From Flavobacterium sp. (GTDB lineage: Bacteria; Bacteroidota; Bacteroidia; Flavobacteriales; Flavobacteriaceae): a stretch of 51,337 nt of DNA. Location: assembly GCF_030146175.1 (NCBI RefSeq), contig NZ_JASLCE010000081.1:1-51337 (forward strand), read 5' to 3'. Made by a program: the position numbers and the translations under genes. Shown here piece after piece: positions 19,101 to 25,567 of the stretch; position 1 is the first letter of the stretch; each line of letters opens with the position of its first letter. Below the pieces are notes generated by a model that saw only the letters and a list, made by a program, of their open reading frames with translations, was not told where the DNA came from and did no database searches.

Positions 19101-20815
19101 GCTAATGTATAAATTTCCGTTTCTTTTTGCACATCAAAAAGCGGAACTCCCCAACGGGTATCTAATGTGATCGCCGGAACAGAAATATTCCACCCTTCTC
19201 CTAACCATCCATCTTTGGATTCGCTGCTATACTGTACGGCAAGATTAGGCTGCATACCTTTTCTTCCGGCCGGTATTTTGATCGGATAACTCACGTTCGC
19301 ATTACCGTCGTATGACGCCTGTGGTGGATTCATCATTGTGATTTCAGCAGACGGATCTGCGGCTTTGATATCATTCATCATGGTGGGCGCAAATGCTGTC
19401 GACTGTGGACTTTCCGGCACCTGAATGATTCCGTTGATATAATCTGTAAAATGGGTTGTTTCGGATACAATACTTTTTGCATTCGTATCCACCTGATCTC
19501 TTTTTACTTCAATCCATCTTTTTTGTTGGGTGTCAAAATAAAAGGATTTAATATCGGCAGCTGTATATCCTTTCGGGATTAACAGACTATCGTATTCCAA
19601 TGCAATTTTTACGGGTTTTTCAAATTTTGTTCCATCCGGTAAAAAACGATAGGCCTTCCCTCCTTTTGTTACGTTGATCAATCCTGAACCTAACGGAACG
19701 ATATCAATTTTTCGCAACTCCCGAATCGAAACCAATCTTGATTTTACCAATGCACTGTCCGGTATTGTAATTTTAGCTCCAGATATGGCAAACATACCGC
19801 CTTTGTAGGCTTCAAAACGATTGGATATAAAATCTTTCGTTTTTTCGATTTCAAAAGACTGATCGGCTTCTAAAAGATGACCAACGGTAAGTAATTCCTG
19901 CCCGATTAATCCCTCTTCCTCTTCCGCTTTGATCACAACAAGCTGATCTTTTTTAATACGGTCACTTAACTCGATAAATCCTTCGAATTCACCGTTATTA
20001 TAACGTAATGCTTTTCCATTAGCCGTTACTTTAGCAATCGCTTCTTCTTTCCCCTTTAAAAATCCTTTTATATAGATTTTATTATCTTTTGACAGTGTGA
20101 TATCTGAATTATATACAATGACCGTCGGTGCGATTTCTAACGGGTTCTTTTTCTCAACTGCAATCGTCACATTTTTGATGCGATATTGGTAGGTTGATCG
20201 TTCCGGAGTGGCAAAAACAACTTTGTTCTCTCCGTTTTTTAACCAATTTCCATCGATCTCTTCTTTTTGTTGGCTCCAGTTTTTAGTTTCTTTAACGATA
20301 TAACCACCTGTCGCCAAACGGTCGTTAATGGATCTTGATACGGCATTAACACCGTCTACACCATATACATCATATTTCAGATAGACATTGTAATCACGGC
20401 TATCCGGCAACGCATCGATATTGAATTTAAAAACATTATCCGAAGGGCTATCCAGCGGCATTTCTTTTGTACTTCCTATAATTCCCGACGGGATATCTGC
20501 TACCCATTGCTTTGCAGCCGGCGTTGCTGTTTTTCCTGTTGTAATATCATCCGATACGCGAACCGGTTCCGTTTTAATTTGTCCGACTTGATTAGACAAA
20601 GTTGTAGTATCGGAATTACCGAATAATCTTTCCGGATGTTTTTTTGCCATCGAACCGGCATAATATTGGATGTTCGACGGCTTAAAATAGGCTTCTAAAA
20701 CACCTTGAGCCGGCGCTACAAATGTACTGTGCAGCATACCAATCAAAACAATATAATGAACCGTTTGAAAAACGTTTTTCTTTATTCCGGAATAATGGGT
20801 ATTTCTATAATCCAT
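10178..20815 (-). CDS. Giant SpvB/VCBS/RHS-repeat protein with caspase-like C-terminal tip (putative polymorphic toxin)
   Basis: This 3545-residue exported protein resembles a fused TcB/TcC-type shell. A signal-like hydrophobic stretch (about 15-37) is followed by a novel N-terminal region, the SpvB domain from about 505 (SYPIKIPAGRKGMQPNL, DGWLGEGWNI), and VCBS/FG-GAP Ca-binding-like repeats near 900 (DIDGDGLED), 1000, 1770 (DLNGDGYPE), 1875 (DVNGDGLPD), 1965 and 2065. YD/RHS repeats run from about 2090 to 3250, then the RHS core NGKELDSETGIYYYGARYYD and the junction D3314-PTGM. The 227-residue tip after it has NSHGDYD (His3395) and QACHQGG (Cys3438) at the ends of predicted strands, then GAIIYAPMTW. 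This fits the His/Cys dyad of caspase/CHAT/DUF4347-type peptidases. No T9SS sorting domain is present. It lies 29 bases after a T9SS cargo gene and 2 bases before a lipoprotein gene. Toxin activity is inferred. Confidence 0.85.
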   Translation of the reverse strand: MDYRNTHYSGIKKNVFQTVHYIVLIGMLHSTFVAPAQGVLEAYFKPSNIQYYAGSMAKKHPERLFGNSDTTTLSNQVGQIKTEPVRVSDDITTGKTATPAAKQWVADIPSGIIGSTKEMPLDSPSDNVFKFNIDALPDSRDYNVYLKYDVYGVDGVNAVSRSINDRLATGGYIVKETKNWSQQKEEIDGNWLKNGENKVVFATPERSTYQYRIKNVTIAVEKKNPLEIAPTVIVYNSDITLSKDNKIYIKGFLKGKEEAIAKVTANGKALRYNNGEFEGFIELSDRIKKDQLVVIKAEEEEGLIGQELLTVGHLLEADQSFEIEKTKDFISNRFEAYKGGMFAISGAKITIPDSALVKSRLVSIRELRKIDIVPLGSGLINVTKGGKAYRFLPDGTKFEKPVKIALEYDSLLIPKGYTAADIKSFYFDTQQKRWIEVKRDQVDTNAKSIVSETTHFTDYINGIIQVPESPQSTAFAPTMMNDIKAADPSAEITMMNPPQASYDGNANVSYPIKIPAGRKGMQPNLAVQYSSESKDGWLGEGWNISVPAITLDTRWGVPLFDVQKETEIYTLAGEQLMYPKMANGEDYMPNRHMDAGTASNGSTVYSTEKQLRSYALSANKKAFSFRKKTDNTLVERFGSTPANYFWKVTATDGTVSWYGGKDGAIVDNAVIKNDNNNIVHWALYMTEDVNGNRIKYVYDNFNLGVQSGDNAILTGGRVFNIKNIYYTGKGGDDGKYRVDFTNETNVIRPDVSVNNRLGIKQINVYRLKKIDVLYNTASIRSYDFVYAIGKFNKSLLKTITEKDATGQIAYSHNLMYYDDLENTNLFNQGVKVQVPEIAPNYQLSFGNMLNASKMNSSQNVDKGWEVEPSLGIQLRFWSISQNPSPTFMFGFPFGESTTKEVGKVTLVDIDGDGLEDVVYQKSDGLWYLGHKVRDYDTTEHYFDSAKKINKAGEFFRSEGTSKNKFLEGWNFKFQLFGAPFFFGTKRFKSSSETITYFTDANHDGLIDIVSNGVVYFNRLDSNETPTFYASSELTPNMVITADPGIRPNEEPDPDNQQMDVMTDYDVVRVWVSPASGHVIIRDRISLQGNNPEDKAVYSIEVLGGRNIGYRLYLKELTAAQPPVDVLITDDNVPLGADFLNNNGVLAVDKNVKFYFRLHKNTNGSNVVLNSNPSIEFVDEFGVPMGPLLDPNGIDNNRSNYADSFILSKEDETELPGTGTVKFEWSNFTVANMSDDVTYKIVKYTYDLTNLQAQPLEEVIYQKICPQNSSTVVSMAGNTMAIDVSNYVMSNLSNNQQVVFKLFVESDSNVKWKAIEWKPKFTYIPDANAITGGVVNRSVYKYPIVKYSIYRGYTSKYRLGPNHNNVYDRPIIWNVPNTVQTYGLKINNMLESNPAYPFTNEDNGSFLMVVKKNGKYIAKRKITIQNGTVNVSNNNDPIPLYTGNINSIATPVDINVEFYVDGAQNDELFVKWRGLVQSHYESYIAPDGVTIVTTYKDRGSLIYIGYDWSLPYQTGSYYNREVPYSAYYTSKSYGNSQYQYWGEIFRYSLEHLGSLHNGWGQFLYNENHDPNPNTRSDSYGKLLNHSVIANPMLGMSTDILADMGIDTSQCDNAPDPGACIQGVLTSAFNLPNENTDFSQYSIQDLQALGDLLNQFSINPPAICLLEAKPTRNVNENNQMIEKWEGFFDTTYSSATTMRAGDFTTSSFGDMFNEDDSHTHFTEQADMNTGMFAINKQHQSASRSYTVGWGPINFSRSSLNDEGYSQSTREFMDLNGDGYPEIFLTDNLQTTTMTGGHRSPSGDPGFGHISVSHSENNGFTLAKGSIIAGNKSTGSDSNSDSNGRGGEEKRAMNIGKPSDRIGVSVSLDGDNHGENFWQDVNGDGLPDRINIDGNVFRVQLNKGTIGQTVFENANYRNLTSYMSTPSPLGVSLGFSIDGMVSGLLQSVPLEFSIDVGASRNGNNTRVTFDDVNNDGLVDIITNNGVRFNEGTRFSDTVYPITVNLNNDSQSTALSIAGQVAMFSHFTICCKFLFVYFPILHFKWGASVGGNANLSITENLKSYRDFNKDGFTDMVAKDGGDFIVYHSNIKRTNLLKTVQNPLGGTFTVDYTPKPVDYNNPHSRWVMSGLVIHDGKTLANEGVDIYRKSFEYERGRYDRREREFYGYGIVRTLDYKPNEQAYRTTIAEYHNDNYFLKGLVKKSYVKKGPYYGTASGPVFSQMENFYELRKILANGQMDTNSSLPLTFDVGGKEGRRQAGVVMVKTRNEVYELGTNTIVSESRMKYDGYGRVTDYINDGDLATTADNYSSTVSYHNDAVLVAKNILNVPKEIKVFDSSSGSSVLKRRRITDEINPNTGAIGAILAYKDAGSFVKTTMEYDGFGNLTRVEFPRNHNNQAFWYMYGYDTATNKYVTQIDDAFGYYSTTEYDPKFDKVLETIDIGGSIAQYQYDTFGRLVTVKGPKELVAAISDYTIKFKYYPTHADLGANPCISSTDFLPVAVTTHYDEQHDPNAIETFTFMDGLGRPMQVKKDIEINTGTIDKPVYEEAMSVSGWVYYDDYGRGIRQYNPTYEGKSCTVNYKINQQVVSYFSKTEYDELDRVVKTIDQDGNEAITSYTIDADQNGNLAFKARSVTDQNGSQQVISEIFKDINGRVNMTKNVGPSGDIWTKFNYNGIGELLTYVDAEDLTTTYDYDDLGRKTEVTHPDNGTTKYAYDNAGNLTKLETANLTNAGTAISYEYEYNRPIKIKFPPTASGVNISDVTYKYGNGGPVTGRLVYQKDASGEQHFDYGSMGELIYNRRTVVGPNIPTRVFETYFEYDSWNRLKKMTYPDGERVSYYYDLGGNLNRVLGNVASTDYEYIKRIDYDHYEQRTYLLYGNNTETKYTYSPSLRRLSNLNVKTAAQQNMFNNNYTYDNVGNVRTISNNAPYNPTNQLGGTYEHTFKYDNLNRLTSGRGSFIGFVNRETNNNSDYSLDMEYNDTHGVKVKNQTHAVNSYLTNPDNTYSNNYEYISGSHRVKSIVDSNTGNTEDFKYDLNGNMTVRSTSVGMNTSMYWDESNRLRVVDKDGQMQHYIYDAIGERILKGTSRVEQVFENGTLVNGSGVSFEAYTTYPSAYVVVDGRGEYSKHYYAGAQRIVSRIGESDASIFERLDKTELDIKKLQLAQKTDLEQMVSKSDNGKVYFKDYKPEILTKEKDGEELESERASQVTEQFPYTDIYYYHPDHLGSSTYLTDANGMPYQFFLNLPFGETMVEMHSFTENYTSPYKFNGKELDSETGIYYYGARYYDPKISNWLSVDPLAGSYPGSNPYAYCYQNPIRFIDPTGMEGEKNEGDPKKRINVVVLPKKISDSDQALLNVKESAENHLDSSVVKIYANDTKDLVKQLIENNIGNDQIGTLVLNSHGDYDKQSFKIGSERIEGKSDFKDLGKALSPFTDESSKIVIQACHQGGGKDLKVSEANMKALSQGSGAIIYAPMTWGRGSVNLFNNSNFLPWGTNFGVVDQIPEKYKDNWSNIRVNSAFMNQYKRYDPNLNCNRFSTINGGYYTRKGNFKF

Positions 20816-20844
20816 GCTTATAAATATGAGTAGGGGTAATTGTA

Positions 20845-22740
20845 TTATCTAACTATTAATTTTCTGGCTGATGTTTCACCATTTATACTGATCAGTACCA
20901 TATAAGTTCCTTCAACACCAATATTATCTTTATGTGTATGGTACTTTATATTTTTGAAGCTTTTCTCGCGAATTTGTTTTCCGTTTAAATCGTATACTTT
21001 AATCTGAGCATCGGCTTTTTCTAATAAGTTAAACACTATAGCAAAATCGCTGGTAACGCCAACCGGATTCGGATAAAGTACCAATTGATCACCGTTACTA
21101 TTATCGTTTGCCAATACTTTAAAAGGCAGCACTCTTGAACAACCTTCCTTGTTAAGAATACGAAGCGAATAATTTCCGGTTTGAGTGATGGTTGCTTTTT
21201 TATCGGTTGCGATTATATCAGTATCCTGAAACCACTCATAAGTAAGTCCTTTATCATTGCCTTCAGTGATTATAGGTATGATCTCGATTGATCCATCAGT
21301 ACTTAAATACCATTTTTCAGCAAGTTTTACATCCAAATTATCCAGACTTTTTACGATCGCTTCTTTTTCAAATACCTGTTTATTATGATCTACAATCGTT
21401 AAACGATAAGTACCTGGACGAACATCTTCCAACAATAAAGACGTTTCTGTTGTAGTATATTGTTTTTTCAGATTTCCGGAAAGTAATGTCACATTATACG
21501 GAGCCTGACCACCGATAAATTTAACTTCGATCTTACCTTCTTGTACTGTGATACAGTTAGGATCTGTTGTTTTTATTTCGGCAAAGAAAGCCGGTGCTTT
21601 TATAAAGGTAAACAACGCTGTATCTTTCCATGGAATTTTATTGAAATGAAGGGTATCATTGTTAACCGTCTGCACTTGTTTGTAATAAATAGCAGAAGTA
21701 TAATCGAATTCCCCTTCCGTTTGTGCTGAAACTACTAACCAAAGGAATTTATCTTTTTCAGCCCGACCAGAATCGATTTTCATTTCTTTTTTCAGGATTT
21801 GCACCTGAGTAAAAATAGTGTCTTGCGCTATTTTATTAAAAGCAACCGATTTCCATATTCGATCCATTTTTTGTACTCCCGCATCATTTTTAACCGGAAT
21901 ACCAGACATCTTATTATTATCTCCCCAAATAAGATATGTATTATCTTTCAGCTTATTTTTATTGGCTCTGTTTTCTTTTTCAATCGTCCCTAAACCGATA
22001 TATAATCCGTCATGTTCTGCATTCCCGGACTGCTTTTGATACAATTGCTGAGAATCGGCACGACCGATACCAGTTACCCGGCTATTATAGCTTTTGTTTT
22101 TGTTATAATCCCATATCGTATCATGGGTAGCGTTAATATAGTCGTAATTCCCTTTTAAGGAAATACCGTATTTTATCGAAAGATAGGTTTCTACTTTACG
22201 GCGTTCTATTGCGCTAACGACTTTCGGGAAATAAATAAATTCCAACAATTGTTCTTTGTTGTCTTTACTATTTTGAATATCATCAACAATATCAAAAAGA
22301 AGGGTATTTTTCTTTTTTACAAACGGTTCTGTTTTATCATAGAGATAACTTAATACAATACCATTTTTAGAATCAACTTCTTTGTATTCCAATACTTTAT
22401 CACTAAGTATTTGTTTATTGGTTACAAACGTTTTTTCTTTTCCATATTTAAGTGTTAAAACAGATTTTTCTTCTTCTACATCCGATTTAAAAACCACAAA
22501 AAGAGATGACTGATCACTCAATTTGTTTTTGAACAGACTTTCCGTATTTAATATTGTTGGATTAAAATTAAACAGCAGAACATTATCCACTGTATTACGA
22601 GAAGTTGGTAAAGTATCCTGTACGCCTTTTATCCATAATCGATTTGAGGAAAAGCCTTTATTATGCTGAGCTAAAACCGATTGAAAACCTAAGATAATCA
22701 GCGATATCAGTAAAGATTTCACAAAAAAAGTTGTCTTCAT
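20845..22740 (-). CDS. Secreted surface protein with T9SS type A sorting domain
   Basis: A 631-residue T9SS cargo. Residues 1-25 are a signal peptide (ISLIILGFQSVLAQ). The middle contains the element ERRKVETYLSIKYGISL (about 175-195) followed by DTIWDYNKNKSYNSRVTGIG, found in many large Bacteroidota surface proteins (an uncharacterised beta-sandwich domain). Two Ig/PKD-like segments follow (about 395-545). The C-terminal 75 residues form a type A sorting domain with the marks LVLYPNPV, KVYDLNGKQI and a terminal GETSARKLIVR. It is the first gene of an operon with the RHS giant (29-base gap). Its role could be anchoring or displaying the partner, but that is inference. Export would need the SprA pore encoded 10 kb away. 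Confidence 0.85.
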   Translation of the reverse strand: MKTTFFVKSLLISLIILGFQSVLAQHNKGFSSNRLWIKGVQDTLPTSRNTVDNVLLFNFNPTILNTESLFKNKLSDQSSLFVVFKSDVEEEKSVLTLKYGKEKTFVTNKQILSDKVLEYKEVDSKNGIVLSYLYDKTEPFVKKKNTLLFDIVDDIQNSKDNKEQLLEFIYFPKVVSAIERRKVETYLSIKYGISLKGNYDYINATHDTIWDYNKNKSYNSRVTGIGRADSQQLYQKQSGNAEHDGLYIGLGTIEKENRANKNKLKDNTYLIWGDNNKMSGIPVKNDAGVQKMDRIWKSVAFNKIAQDTIFTQVQILKKEMKIDSGRAEKDKFLWLVVSAQTEGEFDYTSAIYYKQVQTVNNDTLHFNKIPWKDTALFTFIKAPAFFAEIKTTDPNCITVQEGKIEVKFIGGQAPYNVTLLSGNLKKQYTTTETSLLLEDVRPGTYRLTIVDHNKQVFEKEAIVKSLDNLDVKLAEKWYLSTDGSIEIIPIITEGNDKGLTYEWFQDTDIIATDKKATITQTGNYSLRILNKEGCSRVLPFKVLANDNSNGDQLVLYPNPVGVTSDFAIVFNLLEKADAQIKVYDLNGKQIREKSFKNIKYHTHKDNIGVEGTYMVLISINGETSARKLIVR

Positions 22741-22784
22741 TACTATTTTATCAAAAATTTAATACTGTTTTCTAAACAAAACAG

Positions 22785-22792
22785 CAAAACTA
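22785..22792 (-). promoter_or_regulatory. -7 box (TAGTTTTG) of the surface protein-RHS operon
   Basis: An exact TAnnTTTG match 44 bases before the ATG at 22740. It lies in the 293-base AT-rich gap 22741-23033, which otherwise holds only the hairpin at 22959-23012 and short A/T tracts. No -33 TTG is found at 17-23 bases. Confidence 0.4.
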
Positions 22793-22958
22793 TAAATTAC
22801 AACAGCAATTTCGACTTATTTTTAAATTATTAATAAAAACATAAGCTTTTCATCATACAATATTAAAAAAAACACAATACTTACAGCTTTAAAATACTAA
22901 AAACAAGATTTTAACAATAAAGCTGCTAAAAAAAACATTTAAAAAATCAAAAAAAAGA

Positions 22959-23012
22959 AAAACCGGAATTTTATCACTTTTTATTTTATTTAAGTGATAA
23001 AATTCCGGTTTT
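22959..23012 (-). terminator. Long 21-bp hairpin terminator at the end of the oxidase-accessory operon
   Basis: The arms 22959-22979 and 22992-23012 are perfectly complementary (21 bp, core AACCGGAATTTTATCACTT) with a 12-base loop. On the minus strand the stem is followed by a U-rich tract (TTTTTCTTTTTT), 22 bases beyond the stop of the CxxC protein gene. Confidence 0.8.
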
Positions 23013-23033
23013 ATCCAATAATATAATATTTCT

Positions 23034-23270
23034 TTATCTCTCTTTCTTCTTTGTCTTTAAGCGGTAAATCGCATAACCCAACACACCAACCAATACATAC
23101 GGAATCACCATCAGGTACACAATTCCGTCGTTTACGGCTTCTGCTTTTACGCCTCCTTCTTCACTTTCCAAAGCCGCCCGACACATCGCACATTGCGCAT
23201 TTGCATTTAGCGACATTAGCAATACCACAACCGATAAAAACAGTGGCTTTATAGTCTTCTTAATGCACAT
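23034..23270 (-). CDS. Small CxxC membrane protein of the oxidase-accessory operon
   Basis: A 78-residue protein (82 if the ATG at 23282 is used). It has a signal-like hydrophobic segment ending in LNANA, then the motif QCAMCRAALESEEGG with a C-x-x-C pair, a short linker, one transmembrane helix (IVYLMVIPYVLVGVLGYAIY) and a basic tail (KTKKKER). The motif would face the periplasm. I do not know a named family; similar small proteins sit at the end of oxidase assembly operons in Flavobacteria, as I recall. The chosen start overlaps the end of the DUF420 gene by 11 bases, a translational-coupling arrangement. Copper or heme-related redox chemistry is a reasonable but unproven guess from the CxxC and the neighbours. 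Confidence 0.75.
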   Translation of the reverse strand: MCIKKTIKPLFLSVVVLLMSLNANAQCAMCRAALESEEGGVKAEAVNDGIVYLMVIPYVLVGVLGYAIYRLKTKKKER

Positions 23271-23799
23271 AATAGGGCGCAATCATAAGGTAAACAATCA
23301 CACCGGTTACGGCTACATACAACCACATCGGGAAGGTAATTTTTGCAATCTTTTTATGACGGTCAAAACTTCCCGCTATCGCTCTTACATAGGTAATCAA
23401 TACAAAAGGAATAATGATCACCGATAAAAGGATATGCGTTACCAAAATAAAGTAATAGATATAACGGATCGCTCCTTCGCCTCCGAATTTTGTCGAATCG
23501 GATGTCATATGATAGGCCACATACATCGCCAGGAATGCTACCGAACAGGCAATCGCCACCTTCATCAGGTTTTCATGCAGGCTTCTTTTGCCGTTTTTAA
23601 TCGCCCAAACCGCTGCAACCAGTAAAACCGCTGTTATTCCGTTGATCGTCGCGTAAATAGGCGGTAAAAAGGATAACGGCTGTACATCATAACCTAATTT
23701 TCTAAGATTAACACCAAACAACAACGCTACTACTAACGGTATCGCAACCGAAAGCACCACAATCCATTTATTGTATTTTTTTTCTACTGAATTTTCCAT
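23260..23799 (-). CDS. DUF420 family membrane protein
   Basis: A 179-residue protein with five predicted transmembrane segments (about 13-30, 42-62, 80-97, 115-138, 153-173). It belongs to DUF420, a family encoded next to heme-copper oxidase genes (CtaM-like in Bacillus, implicated in oxidase assembly). Histidines in the membrane region (YVAYHMTSDS, ILVTHILLSV) are in keeping with the family. It follows the SCO gene after 5 bases and overlaps the CxxC protein gene downstream. A role in maturation of the terminal oxidase is expected from the family and context. Confidence 0.87.
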   Translation of the reverse strand: MENSVEKKYNKWIVVLSVAIPLVVALLFGVNLRKLGYDVQPLSFLPPIYATINGITAVLLVAAVWAIKNGKRSLHENLMKVAIACSVAFLAMYVAYHMTSDSTKFGGEGAIRYIYYFILVTHILLSVIIIPFVLITYVRAIAGSFDRHKKIAKITFPMWLYVAVTGVIVYLMIAPYYVH

Positions 23800-23804
23800 T
23801 ATAC

Positions 23805-24431
23805 TTATTCTTCTAGCAATTTCTTAATATCTTCTTTTATCGCTTTGATTCCCGCTTCTTCCAAACCATCGTAATACAAAATCGGGTTGTCAAAACTATC
23901 TTTACGACAACGGATGTTTCCTTCTTTGTCGATTAGAGCAAACAAACCGGAATGTTCAAATCCGCCAGCCTGTTTATCGTTTTCTCCGGCATACAGATTA
24001 AATCCTTTTAACGCCAGATCGTATATATATTTTTTATCACCAGTCAGGAAATGCCAATTGTAATTTTTCACTCCCAACTGATCGGCGTGCGCTTTTAAAA
24101 CTGCCGGTGTATCGTGTTCCGGATCGATCGTAATGGAGGCAATTCCGAAACTTGGATTTCCGTAAAACTCTTCCTGTAGTTTCAGCATATTCTGATTCAT
24201 AATCGGACAAATCGTCGGACAAGTCGAAAAGAAAAATTCCACTACGTATACTTTTCCAAGGTAATCGGTATTGCTTATTTTTTTATTGTTCTGATCGGTT
24301 AACTCAAACTTCGGCACCGGTCCGATGGTTACTAAATCTGCTTTTTGAAATTTGGCCAGAATTTTCGGCACCGCCCAGATCCCGAAGATCAGCACGATAA
24401 ATGAAATTCCGATATACGATTTGTTTTTCAT
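23805..24431 (-). CDS. SCO1/SenC family copper chaperone/thiol protein
   Basis: A 208-residue membrane-anchored thioredoxin-fold protein for delivery of copper to the CuA site of cytochrome oxidase, or for reducing its cysteines. An N-terminal anchor (about 6-24) precedes the domain. The copper ligands are all present: C71-x-x-x-C75 in FFFSTCPTICPIM and His160 in GGFEHSGLF. The helix/strand element ITIDPEHDTPAVLKAHAD is also typical. It lies between a Cys-less relative upstream (27-base gap) and DUF420 downstream, so the three form an accessory module. Confidence 0.95.
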   Translation of the reverse strand: MKNKSYIGISFIVLIFGIWAVPKILAKFQKADLVTIGPVPKFELTDQNNKKISNTDYLGKVYVVEFFFSTCPTICPIMNQNMLKLQEEFYGNPSFGIASITIDPEHDTPAVLKAHADQLGVKNYNWHFLTGDKKYIYDLALKGFNLYAGENDKQAGGFEHSGLFALIDKEGNIRCRKDSFDNPILYYDGLEEAGIKAIKEDIKKLLEE

Positions 24432-24458
24432 AAGGTAAACTATTTAGAGTAATGCGGA

Positions 24459-25109
24459 TTATATTTTGCGTTTGTTGTTCTTTTTAAGCGCCAGTCGGTA
24501 TTCGGCCAGAATGATTTTCACATCGTCACTCATTTCATTGTGTAAATCGGCAGCCGAGATTGTATTATAACCTTCTTTATATTCTTCTTCGCCTTTTTTA
24601 TTCTTCCCTTTGCGTCCTCTTAGGTTGAGATCTTTATCAATTATAAAAACATTGGGCGTTCTCAGGTTTTTATCCAGCTTGCCAACCAGTTTAAGCGCAT
24701 CGTAATAGGCCTGGATTTCTTCCGGCTTGGCAAATACATAATGCCACACTTTTAAATCGGAAATTCCGCTTAATTCCGTTTTTAACTGGCGTGCCTGATC
24801 TTCGGTTCCTTCGGGTGCTAGCATCACCACCTGAAAATCGGCAAACTCTCTGTTTTTATTATAGATTTTCTGATCGAGGTTAAAGGCGTCTCCTTTATTG
24901 ATCAAGATTTCGGATCCGGGGAATCCCAGAATCGTGATTTTATCTTTTAGACGAATGGTATCGCCGTCAAGTGATTTCCAGTTGGAAAGTTCCTTGATAT
25001 TAGGTGTTACGGTAGGCAATTTTGCAAAACTGTTTACTCCGGATGCGAAGAACAGATAAGCACATATAGGCAATGCAAAAAGAACGGTGAGAACAATATA
25101 TTTTTTCAT
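24459..25109 (-). CDS. Cys-less SCO/thioredoxin-like membrane-anchored protein
   Basis: A 216-residue protein with an N-terminal anchor (YIVLTVLFALPICAYLFF) and a domain that reads like SCO without its active site. The strand KITILGFPGSEI stands where SCO has the CxxxC loop. VVMLAPEGTEDQARQLKTEL matches the ITIDPEHDT region, and TPNVFIIDKDLNLRGRKGK matches the late strand-turn. There are no cysteines outside the anchor, so it cannot use SCO redox chemistry. The start at 25109 is preferred over an in-frame ATG at 25136, because that one sits on the -7 box. A scaffold or regulator role in oxidase assembly is inference from the operon with SCO and DUF420. Confidence 0.75.
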   Translation of the reverse strand: MKKYIVLTVLFALPICAYLFFASGVNSFAKLPTVTPNIKELSNWKSLDGDTIRLKDKITILGFPGSEILINKGDAFNLDQKIYNKNREFADFQVVMLAPEGTEDQARQLKTELSGISDLKVWHYVFAKPEEIQAYYDALKLVGKLDKNLRTPNVFIIDKDLNLRGRKGKNKKGEEEYKEGYNTISAADLHNEMSDDVKIILAEYRLALKKNNKRKI

Positions 25110-25135
25110 GGGATATACCTGAATTTTAGTCTTCA

Positions 25136-25143
25136 CAAAATTA
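25136..25143 (-). promoter_or_regulatory. -7 box (TAATTTTG) of the SCO accessory module
   Basis: An exact TAnnTTTG match between the terminator at 25144-25173 and the ATG at 25109. It suggests that the accessory genes are transcribed separately from the upstream structural oxidase genes. Confidence 0.45.
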
Positions 25144-25173
25144 AAAAAAGGCGGTTGAATAACCGCCTTTTTT
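25144..25173 (-). terminator. Intrinsic terminator after the oxidase subunit IV gene
   Basis: AAAAAAGGCGGTT (25144-25156) pairs perfectly with AACCGCCTTTTTT (25161-25173) around a 4-base loop. It lies 17 bases past the subunit IV stop and separates the structural oxidase operon from the accessory module. Confidence 0.85.
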
Positions 25174-25189
25174 ATAATTTAATATGCTA

Positions 25190-25543
25190 TTAAAAAATCC
25201 ATCTGTAATCGGAATTTTTAAACACATCAAAGATATAATTACCTTCTACCAGTAAGATGAACACTAAATAGATAATTAAAAAAACCAGAGGTCCAACAAT
25301 TGACCATCTGAAACTTCCTTTTTCTCCTTCAAGGTGCATGAAGGCCCACATGATATAGTAAGCTTTCACAACGGTTAAGATAATGAAAATCCAGTTTAGC
25401 AAATTCATCGACAATAGATTTGTCATGTATAATGCTTTTGGTTTATCGATACCTAAAATAACTTCGATGATTGTAATTACGGAAAGGATTCCGAAAACAA
25501 CCCATATTCTTTTTGTATTTGATTCGTGCGCGGTATGTGCCAT
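25190..25543 (-). CDS. Cytochrome c oxidase subunit IV family protein
   Basis: A 117-residue protein with three transmembrane segments (about 13-32, 42-65, 80-102), matching the small COX4/CyoD-like subunit of Bacteroidota heme-copper oxidases. The motif AYYIMWAFMHLEGEKGSFRW between helices 2 and 3 is typical of these proteins. It comes 24 bases after subunit III and is the last gene before a terminator. Confidence 0.9.
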   Translation of the reverse strand: MAHTAHESNTKRIWVVFGILSVITIIEVILGIDKPKALYMTNLLSMNLLNWIFIILTVVKAYYIMWAFMHLEGEKGSFRWSIVGPLVFLIIYLVFILLVEGNYIFDVFKNSDYRWIF

Positions 25544-25567
25544 GATATACTTATTCTTTTAAATCAA

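Noticed and set aside
22741..22958. Possible small gene in the AT-rich gap before the surface protein operon
   Set aside because: No frame with a plausible start and protein-like composition; the stretch is A/T tracts with one promoter box.
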